Assembly: GCA_036273855.1 (NCBI GenBank)
Contig: DASUGU010000119.1
Coordinates: 1-64,000, forward strand
Length of the DNA stretch: 64,000 bases
Direction of reading: 5' to 3'
DNA from: DATEPR01 sp036273855
Lineage (GTDB): Bacteria; Actinomycetota; Actinomycetes; Mycobacteriales; Pseudonocardiaceae
The notes below the pieces were generated by a model that worked only from the letters and a program-made list of their open reading frames with translations, was not told the origin of the DNA and made no database searches. Position numbers and translations under genes: made by a program. This document shows, one piece after another, positions 44,073 through 50,603 of the stretch (position 1 is its first letter; each line of letters starts with the position of its first letter).

Positions 44073-45173
44073 ATGCCGCTGCTTGATCGAACCCTGCTGG
44101 GTCCCGGGCCGAGCAATCCGTACCCGGAGGCGACGCAGGCACTGGCCGCGCCGCTGCTGGGCCATCTCGACCCGGACTTTCTGGAGATGCTGGACGAAAC
44201 GTGTGACCGGCTGCGAACCGTGTGGGGCACCACGAACCGGCGCACGCTACCGCTGTCGGGCACCGGGTCGATCGGCATGGAGGCGGCGTTCGCCAACACG
44301 GTCACCCCGGGCACGGTCGTGGTGGTCGCCGTCAACGGGCTGTTCGGCGAGCGGATGTGCGACGTGGCCGCCCGGTACGGCGCCGACGTGGTCCGGGTGG
44401 ACCAGGAGTGGGGCGACCCGGTCGACGTCGCCGCGGTGCTGGCCGCGCATCCGGCGCCGGACATCGTGGCCGCCGTGCACGCCGAGACGTCCACCGGAGC
44501 GGTCAGCGACATCGCCGCGCTTTCGGCCGCGGCGCATGGCCGCGACCCCGAGGCGCTCGTGCTGGCCGACTGTGTGACGTCGCTGGCCGGCATCGAGGTG
44601 GCGGTGGACGATTGGGGCGTGGACATCGCCTACGCGGGCACCCAGAAGTGTGTCGGCGTGGCACCGGGCCTGGCGCCGTTCACCATGTCCGAGCGGGCCT
44701 GGCGGCGGCGCGTGGCGCGGCCCGTGAGCTGGTACCTCGACCTGGGCATGCTCGGCGACTACGTGAGCGGCAACGGCCATGGCGGCCGCACCTACCACCA
44801 CACGGCACCGGTCGCGATGATCGCCTCGCTGCACGCCGCCCTGGGCCGCGTCCTGGACGAGGGCCTGACCGCCGTCTACGAACGCCACCGCGCGGCAGGC
44901 GCCCGGCTGCAGGAGGGCCTGGCCGAGCTGGGCCTGCGGCTGTTCGCCAAGGAGGGCCACCGGCTGCCCGAACTCACCACGGTGTGGGTGCCCGACGGCG
45001 TGGACTCGGCGAAGGTGCGGCACCGGCTGCTCACCGAGTACGGCATCGAGATCGGCGCGGGCGCCGGCCGGTTCGCCGGCACGGTGTGGCGGATCGGCCT
45101 GATGGGGCACAACGCGCGACTGGACCGGGCCGAACTGCTGCTCGCCGCGCTGCGCGCGGTCCTACCGGCCTAG
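44073..45173 (+). CDS. Class V aminotransferase (alanine-glyoxylate/serine-pyruvate type)
   Basis: 366 residues from ATG 44073. PLP fold type I, class V: LGPGPSNPYPEATQAL, LSGTGSIGMEAAFANTV, AAVHAETSTGAVSDI, VLADCVTSLAGIEVAVDDWGVDIAYAGTQKCVGVAPGLA with the PLP lysine at 192, and a C-terminal GRFAGTVWRIGLMGHNA. It would transfer an amino group between small 2-oxo acids such as glyoxylate. It overlaps the 3' end of the convergent diguanylate cyclase gene by 4 bases. Confidence 0.88.
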   Translation: MPLLDRTLLGPGPSNPYPEATQALAAPLLGHLDPDFLEMLDETCDRLRTVWGTTNRRTLPLSGTGSIGMEAAFANTVTPGTVVVVAVNGLFGERMCDVAARYGADVVRVDQEWGDPVDVAAVLAAHPAPDIVAAVHAETSTGAVSDIAALSAAAHGRDPEALVLADCVTSLAGIEVAVDDWGVDIAYAGTQKCVGVAPGLAPFTMSERAWRRRVARPVSWYLDLGMLGDYVSGNGHGGRTYHHTAPVAMIASLHAALGRVLDEGLTAVYERHRAAGARLQEGLAELGLRLFAKEGHRLPELTTVWVPDGVDSAKVRHRLLTEYGIEIGAGAGRFAGTVWRIGLMGHNARLDRAELLLAALRAVLPA

Positions 45174-46624
45174 AGCTCCTCGGCGGGCGGCGACTGGGCC
45201 AGGGCGGGGGCGCAGCAGGTCTGGTTGCGGCCGCTCTCCTTGGCCCGGTACAGCGCCGCGTCCGCGGCCAGCAACAGCTCGTCCAGGTCGCTGCCGCCCT
45301 GCGGGTAGGCCACGACACCGGCCGAGGCCGTGACGGTGACCTGCTCGCGGGTGTCCGGCGAGGTGACCGAGAGGTTGCTGATGCAGCGCCGGAACCGCTC
45401 GGCGATCGCGTTCAGGTCCAGCGGGTCGATGTTCGGGGTGAGGATCATGAACTCCTCGCCGCCGAACCGGCCCACCAGGTCGTAGTCGCGGGACTCCTTG
45501 CGCAGCGCGTCGGCGACCGCCTTGAGCACCGCGTCCCCGGTGAGATGGCCGTAGGTGTCGTTGATCCGCTTGAAGTGGTCCAGGTCCAGCATCAGGACGC
45601 CGACCGCGGAGTCGTCACGTTCGGCCCTGGCCAGTTCCCCTCTGGCCATCTCGCTCCAGTGCATGGCGTTGTTCAGGCCGGTCTTGGAGTCCACCCGCGC
45701 GGCCAGCTCGTACTTGCGCAGCAGCAGACTGCGGTGCAGGACCAGCAGCGGCGGCAGGATCAGCGCCAGGTACCAGGGATCGTGCACGATGACCAGCGCG
45801 GCGACCGCGCCCAGCGCCAGGGCGGCCATCTCGACGAGGTTGTTGTCGAAGCCGCCGAGCGCGTCGTGGGCCGTCGTCTTCGGCGAGGACATCAGGATGA
45901 TCGCCACGACCAGCGCCAGGTTCACCAGCCACCGCATGGCACCGGCGAGGATGATCACCGCGACGCCGGTCCACGAGTGGGGCAGGCCGGGGTACTGCCC
46001 GGCGGGCAGGCCGGCGTAGAGCACCGCCGCCGATGCCTCTGTGGCGAGGAACACGACGGCGGAGCTGTAGAGCCAGCGGAACATCTGCAACCGGGCGAGT
46101 CGGACCTTCTGGTGCAGGCAGGTCAACGCGACCAGGGCCAGGCACAGCGACGGCGGCAGGAGGAGCAGTCCGGCGAACGTCCAGACGGACTTGAGGTCCA
46201 TGTGTGGGGTGTTTGCCCGGTTTCCCTCCCGGATCCGTTCCACACCTCGGACCAGTTCCATGTGCAGGATTGATCCGACGCCCAGGACTGCGAAGATGAG
46301 CCAGTCCGTGTGCCGGATCGGCAAACGGGGAACTACTGCCGCGGTGACCAGAAGTGCGATGATCTCCACGGCGACAAGCATCAACAGGGCCGGGCTGCGC
46401 AACGACCAGACCGGCCACCGGCGGAACCAGCGCCACGAGCGCCGGGCCGACCGGACCAACCAGCTACTCCGTTGCGGAGATTTCCCCCCGCCCACTAACG
46501 ATCCCCCGTCTGATGACACACAATGGACAGTAGCCGACAGGGCATGACTGGTCACCCGGTGTACCGCACAAAGCATTGGGCCGATCGGGTGACCACACTC
46601 TGTCACCACGAGAGGAGCTGACAT
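45170..46624 (-). CDS. Membrane diguanylate cyclase (GGDEF)
   Basis: Up to 484 residues from ATG 46624. No ribosome site marks the start and GTG 46519 is an alternative. Several hydrophobic segments (ALLMLVAVEIIALLVTAAVV, WTFAGLLLLPPSLCLALVAL, GVAVIILAGAMRWLVNLALVVAIILM, LALGAVAALVIV) form a membrane sensor. The GGDEF domain follows: DSKTGLNNAMHW, VLMLDLDHFKRINDTYGHLTGD, and the active GGEEF at about residue 388. Makes c-di-GMP, which controls development in actinomycetes. It is divergent from the first DIIW micropeptide gene, with overlapping 5' regions. Confidence 0.88.
   Translation of the reverse strand: MSAPLVVTECGHPIGPMLCAVHRVTSHALSATVHCVSSDGGSLVGGGKSPQRSSWLVRSARRSWRWFRRWPVWSLRSPALLMLVAVEIIALLVTAAVVPRLPIRHTDWLIFAVLGVGSILHMELVRGVERIREGNRANTPHMDLKSVWTFAGLLLLPPSLCLALVALTCLHQKVRLARLQMFRWLYSSAVVFLATEASAAVLYAGLPAGQYPGLPHSWTGVAVIILAGAMRWLVNLALVVAIILMSSPKTTAHDALGGFDNNLVEMAALALGAVAALVIVHDPWYLALILPPLLVLHRSLLLRKYELAARVDSKTGLNNAMHWSEMARGELARAERDDSAVGVLMLDLDHFKRINDTYGHLTGDAVLKAVADALRKESRDYDLVGRFGGEEFMILTPNIDPLDLNAIAERFRRCISNLSVTSPDTREQVTVTASAGVVAYPQGGSDLDELLLAADAALYRAKESGRNQTCCAPALAQSPPAEEL
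46588..46607 (+). promoter_or_regulatory. Inverted repeat upstream of the first DIIW peptide
   Basis: GGTGAC (46588-46593) and GTCACC (46602-46607) are perfect complements 8 bases apart, directly before AGAGGAG (46611-46617). Operator-like spacing; could also fold in the RNA leader. Confidence 0.4.
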
Positions 46625-46629
46625 TCGTT

Positions 46630-46695
46630 ATGTACCGCTATGAGCCCATGAGTGACATCATCTGGCCATGGGACATCATTTGGCGCGTGTCCTAG
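46630..46695 (+). CDS. 21-residue micropeptide with DIIW-PW-DIIW repeat
   Basis: ATG 46630 to TAG 46693-46695, with AGAGGAG (46611-46617) about 12 bases upstream. The product has 21 residues: a short head (MYRYEPMS), then DIIW-PW-DIIW, then RVS. A second gene 91 bases on encodes the same DIIW-x-x-DIIW-R pattern with the same total length but a different head and different middle residues. The two Ile codons differ between the copies (ATC-ATC, ATC-ATT) while the peptide stays the same, which favours selection on protein. No family recognised. It might be a signalling peptide, a RiPP-type precursor or a leader peptide rich in Trp/Ile codons. Confidence 0.6.
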   Translation: MYRYEPMSDIIWPWDIIWRVS

Positions 46696-46705
46696 CTGCT
46701 CGCGT

Positions 46706-46729
46706 CCTGGTGGTCAGCTGACCACCAGG
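46706..46729 (+). promoter_or_regulatory. 24-bp perfect palindrome between the two micropeptide genes
   Basis: The half-site CCTGGTGGTCAG is followed immediately by its exact complement, with no loop. It begins 10 bases after the first peptide's stop and ends 56 bases before the second start. A dimeric-regulator operator or a strong RNA hairpin (attenuator or terminator) would both fit. Confidence 0.55.
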
Positions 46730-46785
46730 CCAGACATCGCGGTGACGATATCGCGGTAGTCGCCAGCTGAATGTGGAGGAATCCG

Positions 46786-46851
46786 ATGAACACGACAATT
46801 TCGGTCAACGGTCGGGACATCATCTGGGCCCGGGACATCATCTGGCGGTAG
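46786..46851 (+). CDS. 21-residue micropeptide with DIIW-AR-DIIW repeat
   Basis: ATG 46786 to TAG 46849-46851, with GGAGGA (46775-46780) five bases upstream, a near-ideal ribosome site. The product has 21 residues: head MNTTISVNGR, then DIIW-AR-DIIW, then a final Arg. It is the second member of the pair starting at 46630. The DIIW unit, the two-residue spacer and the following Arg are conserved while the head is not. The convergent MFS gene ends 63 bases downstream. Unknown family. Confidence 0.65.
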   Translation: MNTTISVNGRDIIWARDIIWR

Positions 46852-46914
46852 CACTTCGTGTTCGGTGGACGGCTCTCGGCGTTTTCGTCGCGATGACCGG
46901 CGCCGGTCGCGTCG

Positions 46915-48159
46915 TCACGCTTCGACAGGAGCGGTCGACACAACGTTTCTGGACCGGTGATATGCCGCCGCGGCGGCCAAGGCCACCAACACACCGATCC
47001 CCCCGAAGAACCCCACGACCATCGACGGCGGGAGTGTTTCCGCCGCCAGGCCGGCCAGGACCACCCCCAGGCCCTGGGCCACTCGGATGCTGGTATTGGC
47101 CAGGCCGTACGCCTGGCCACGGCTCGAATCCGGGACAGCGCTGACAAAAGCCGCAGCGGCGACCGTCTGGTGGGACGCCGCCGCTCCGGACAGCGCCAGC
47201 ACGATCAACGTGCCGACCAGGTTCGGATGCGCCAGGCACACGATGAGCACGGCACAGGCCGCGACGGCCAGCGGCCCGAGCAGCCGCAGCCGCCCCTGTT
47301 GTGGAACCAGTCGCAGCAGCGCCACCATGCCCAGGGCGTTGCCGAAGGGAAACGCGGCGAACAACAGTCCGGCCGTGAGCGCACCGCCACCCAACTCGTG
47401 CGCATACGGCACGGCCAGCCCCTCGCCGATCACGTAGAACCCGCAGATGCAGGCCAGTCCGACGAGTGCGCGCAGATTGCGGTCGTGCCACACCAGATCG
47501 GTGCCGGCGCGCAGCGAGGCGATGGTCGCCTTCGCGTGACTCACCGGCTCCGCGTTACGGGATGCCGGCCGGGACGCTGTGCCGAACCGCACCAGCAGAG
47601 CCGACGCGATGAACGTGCCGGCGTCGATGAGCAGTGCCACGTACGGCCCGGTGAACTCGACGAGAACGCCGCCGGTGACGTAACCGAACAGCTGGCCCGT
47701 CTGATAGGTGATGTTGACCACAGCCTGGCCGGCCACGAACGAGTCGCCGACCAGCATCGAGGGCAATACCGCGCCACGGGCCGCATTGAACGGCGATGCG
47801 AGCAGTTGCACCATCACCAGCAGCACGCACACCAGGGCCAACGGCATCCCGGGTATGGCCATCAACGCGACCAGACCGGCGCGGGACAGGTCGGCGACGA
47901 CCATGACCTCGCGCCTCGGGAACCGGTCGGCCAGCCCGGACAGGAGCGGTCCGCCGACGATGTCGGGCAGGAACGTGAGCGCGTACGTCAGGGCCGTCAG
48001 GGCCGCCGAATCGGTGCGCGCGAAGACCAGCAGGGCAAGCGCCACCCTGGCGAGTTGATCCCCCACAATGGACAGCACTAGGGCTGACCACAGCGCCCGG
48101 AACTCGCCGACCCGGAAGACGTCGCGGAACTTTACCTGCCCGTCCCGCTGGTCGGACAC
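46915..48159 (-). CDS. MFS transporter
   Basis: About 414 residues from GTG 48159 (GAGGGGG nine bases upstream; TTG 48162 is next to it). Twelve-helix major facilitator of the exporter type: N-terminal FRALWSALVLSIVGDQLARVALALLVF, loop motif LSGLADRFPRREVMVVADLSRAG, middle loop SRPASRNAEPVSHAKATIASLRAG, second half LLFAAFPFGNALGMVALL and GQAYGLANTSIRVAQGLGVVLAGLA. Substrate unknown. It converges on the DIIW micropeptide genes, so an export role for that peptide is possible but unproven. Confidence 0.85.
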   Translation of the reverse strand: MSDQRDGQVKFRDVFRVGEFRALWSALVLSIVGDQLARVALALLVFARTDSAALTALTYALTFLPDIVGGPLLSGLADRFPRREVMVVADLSRAGLVALMAIPGMPLALVCVLLVMVQLLASPFNAARGAVLPSMLVGDSFVAGQAVVNITYQTGQLFGYVTGGVLVEFTGPYVALLIDAGTFIASALLVRFGTASRPASRNAEPVSHAKATIASLRAGTDLVWHDRNLRALVGLACICGFYVIGEGLAVPYAHELGGGALTAGLLFAAFPFGNALGMVALLRLVPQQGRLRLLGPLAVAACAVLIVCLAHPNLVGTLIVLALSGAAASHQTVAAAAFVSAVPDSSRGQAYGLANTSIRVAQGLGVVLAGLAAETLPPSMVVGFFGGIGVLVALAAAAAYHRSRNVVSTAPVEA

Positions 48160-48307
48160 CAAGAGTCACCCCCTCAACACATAGGGTCTAGTTCTACCTG
48201 TCCGGCCGACCGAGGAAAAGCCATTGGGCCGACATACTGATTAACAGTCGGCGAGTGGCGTACCGCCTTCGGATGTCCGTCGTAGTCGGCGCATAGCATC
48301 TCGTAAC

Positions 48308-49687
48308 GTGCAGGACGGTCTGTTCGGGGATGAGCCGGACGGCGCAACGGGCTCGCGTTCCGGCGTCGCCGGGACCGGTGGCGGGCCCGGTGCGCCACTG
48401 GCCGTACGCATGCGGCCGAGCTCATTGGACGAGGTGGTGGGCCAGGACCACCTACTCGGCCCCGGTGCTCCGCTGCGCAGGCTGGTGGAGGGGGCGGCGC
48501 CGGCCTCGGTGCTGCTCTACGGTCCACCGGGCACCGGCAAGACCACCCTGGCCACCCTCGTGTCGCAGGCCACCGGCCGCCGGTTCGTCGCGCTCTCCGC
48601 GCTGTCCGCCGGTGTGAAGGAAGTCCGGGCCGTGATCGACGAGGCGCGGTTGCGGCTGCGGTCGGGCGGTCAGGCTCCGGTGCTGTTCATCGACGAGGTG
48701 CACCGGTTCTCCAAGACCCAGCAGGACGCGCTGCTGGGCGCCGTGGAGGACCGCACGGTCCTGCTGGTGGCCGCCACCACCGAGAACCCGTCCTTCTCCG
48801 TCGTGTCGCCGCTGCTGTCCCGGTCGCTGGTGCTGCAACTGCGGCCGCTGACCGACGACGACGTGCGGGCACTGGTGCGGCGCGCGGTGACCGACCCGCG
48901 CGGCCTGGGCGGCACGCTGCGGCTGGCCGCCGACGCCGAGGACCACCTGGTGCGCCTGGCCGTCGGGGACGCCCGGCGCGCGCTCACCGCGCTGGAGGCC
49001 GCCGCCGAGGCCGCCACGTCCACCGGAGCCGACGAGATCGGCCTGGCCACCGTCGAGGCGGCCGTGGACCGCGCCGCCGTCCGCTACGACCGGGACGGCG
49101 ACCAGCACTACGACGTGATCAGCGCGTTCATCAAGTCCATCCGCGGCTCCGACGTGGACGCCGCGCTGCACTACCTGGCCAGGATGATCGAAGCGGGGGA
49201 GGACCCCCGGTTCATCGCCCGCAGGCTGGTCGTGCACGCCAGCGAGGACGTCGGCATGGCCGACCCCACCGCGCTGCAGACCGCCGCCGCCGCGGCCGCC
49301 GCCGTCCAGTTGATCGGCATGCCCGAGGCGCGCCTGGCGCTCGCCCAGGCGACCGTCCACCTGGCCACCGCGCCCAAGTCCAACGCGATCGTGACGGCCA
49401 TCGACGCGGCGCTGGCCGACGTCCAGGGCGGTGCCGTCGGCACGGTCCCGCCGCACCTGCGCGACGGCCACTACGCGGGCGCCGCCCGGCTGGGCAACGC
49501 CCAGGGCTACCGGTACCCGCACGACGTACCCGACGGCGTGCTCACCCAGCAGTACCCGCCGGACGAACTGGTCGGCCGCGACTACTACCGGCCGACCCAG
49601 CGCGGCGCCGAGCGGGTGGTCGCCGAGCGGCTGCCCAAGCTGCGGCGCGTGGTCCGGGGCACGGACGCCGACGCGCCCTCCAGTTGA
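48308..49687 (+). CDS. rarA: Replication-associated recombination ATPase RarA
   Basis: 459 residues from GTG 48308. AAA+ ATPase of the RarA/MgsA/WRNIP1 family: RPSSLDEVVGQDHLLGPGAPL, Walker A LLYGPPGTGKTTLA, Walker B VLFIDEVHRFSKTQQDALL, sensor LVAATTENPSFSVVSPLLSRS, then the clamp-loader-like C-terminal domain YDVISAFIKSIRGSDVDAALHYLARMIEAGEDPRFIARRL and SNAIVTAIDAALADV. Acts at stalled replication forks. Normal length for the family. Confidence 0.93.
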   Translation: MQDGLFGDEPDGATGSRSGVAGTGGGPGAPLAVRMRPSSLDEVVGQDHLLGPGAPLRRLVEGAAPASVLLYGPPGTGKTTLATLVSQATGRRFVALSALSAGVKEVRAVIDEARLRLRSGGQAPVLFIDEVHRFSKTQQDALLGAVEDRTVLLVAATTENPSFSVVSPLLSRSLVLQLRPLTDDDVRALVRRAVTDPRGLGGTLRLAADAEDHLVRLAVGDARRALTALEAAAEAATSTGADEIGLATVEAAVDRAAVRYDRDGDQHYDVISAFIKSIRGSDVDAALHYLARMIEAGEDPRFIARRLVVHASEDVGMADPTALQTAAAAAAAVQLIGMPEARLALAQATVHLATAPKSNAIVTAIDAALADVQGGAVGTVPPHLRDGHYAGAARLGNAQGYRYPHDVPDGVLTQQYPPDELVGRDYYRPTQRGAERVVAERLPKLRRVVRGTDADAPSS

Positions 49688-49785
49688 TCACGGCCGGTCG
49701 GGCTGGACCGGGGTCGGCGCGGTAACCTGACCGCCATCGCGCGGCACGGACCTGCGCGGTCAGGCCGTTCCCCCGGGAGGATTCC

Positions 49786-50193
49786 GTGTCGGCAGGGCAG
49801 ATCGCCGCACTCGTCGCCGCAGGCGCCTTCGTGCTGCTGGTGCTGCTGCTGGCGGTGCCCCTGATCAAGCTGGGCCGGACCCTGGACGAAGCCACGATCG
49901 CGATCCGCAAGGCCGTGGAGAACTCCGACCCGCTGTTCAACGGTGCCAACACCACCTTCGATCACGTCAACACGCAGTTGGAGCGGGTGGACGGCATCAC
50001 GGCCAACGCCCGCGCGGTCACCGGCAACGTGTCCGCCATGACGTCGCTGTTCACCGCGACCCTGGGCGGCCCGCTGGTGAAGGCGGCCGCGCTGTCCTAC
50101 GGCATCTCCAGGGCGGTCCGCGCGCGCCGCAAGGCCGCGGCGGAGGGACCGGGCCGGCATTCCCGCAAGGGCCGACGCGGAGGCAGGAAGTGA
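49786..50193 (+). CDS. DUF948 membrane-anchored protein
   Basis: 135 residues from GTG 49786, CGGGAGGA upstream. One N-terminal membrane helix (about 7-28, AALVAAGAFVLLVLLLAVPLIKLG), then an amphipathic helical region (TLDEATIAIRKAVENSDPLF ... VNTQLERVDGITANARAV) typical of DUF948, with a basic tail. Commonly lies just before alaS in actinobacteria. Unknown envelope role. GTGA overlap with the next gene. Confidence 0.85.
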   Translation: MSAGQIAALVAAGAFVLLVLLLAVPLIKLGRTLDEATIAIRKAVENSDPLFNGANTTFDHVNTQLERVDGITANARAVTGNVSAMTSLFTATLGGPLVKAAALSYGISRAVRARRKAAAEGPGRHSRKGRRGGRK

Positions 50194-50528
50194 CCAAACG
50201 GTTGTTCTGGCTCGGCGTCGGAGTCGCGGTGGGCGTCGTCGTGTCACGCAAGGCGGGGCAGGCCGCGCGGCAGGCTACTCCGGCCGGTGTCGCTGGTAAT
50301 CTTGGTGACGCGCTGGGCGAACTGGCCGGCGCGTTGGGCACCTTCGGTGCGGACATCAGGGCCGGCATGGCCGAACGCGAGCGGGAACTGACGGAGACGG
50401 TGGAACGGCGAACGGGCATCAACCCGAGCCCTCGGCACGCGTTGCACGCTGCCGAGCAGACGCTGCGCGCCAGTGCTCCCACCGCCCGCCGTTCGACCGG
50501 CGCGCGAGCTCGCCGGGCGGATGGCTGA
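50190..50528 (+). CDS. DUF6167-like small membrane-associated protein
   Basis: 112 residues from GTG 50190, coupled to the DUF948 gene. A short hydrophobic start (RLFWLGVGVAVGVVVSRKAGQ) precedes a charged helix (FGADIRAGMAERERELTETVERR), the pattern of DUF6167 proteins placed between DUF948 and alaS in actinobacteria. Function unknown; location suggests the cell envelope. Confidence 0.7.
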   Translation: MTKRLFWLGVGVAVGVVVSRKAGQAARQATPAGVAGNLGDALGELAGALGTFGADIRAGMAERERELTETVERRTGINPSPRHALHAAEQTLRASAPTARRSTGARARRADG

Positions 50529-50603
50529 CGCTCGCCGGTAGCGCGAGCCTGGTCATTCGCCGTCCCCGCGTCCCGTAGTCCACCGCTCCCGCGAGGAATC
50601 CAC

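Noticed and set aside
46630..46851. DIIW peptides as a classical trp-type attenuator leader
   Set aside because: No amino-acid biosynthesis gene follows on the same strand before rarA, and there are two separate peptides with conserved repeat order, so attenuation is kept only as a secondary explanation.
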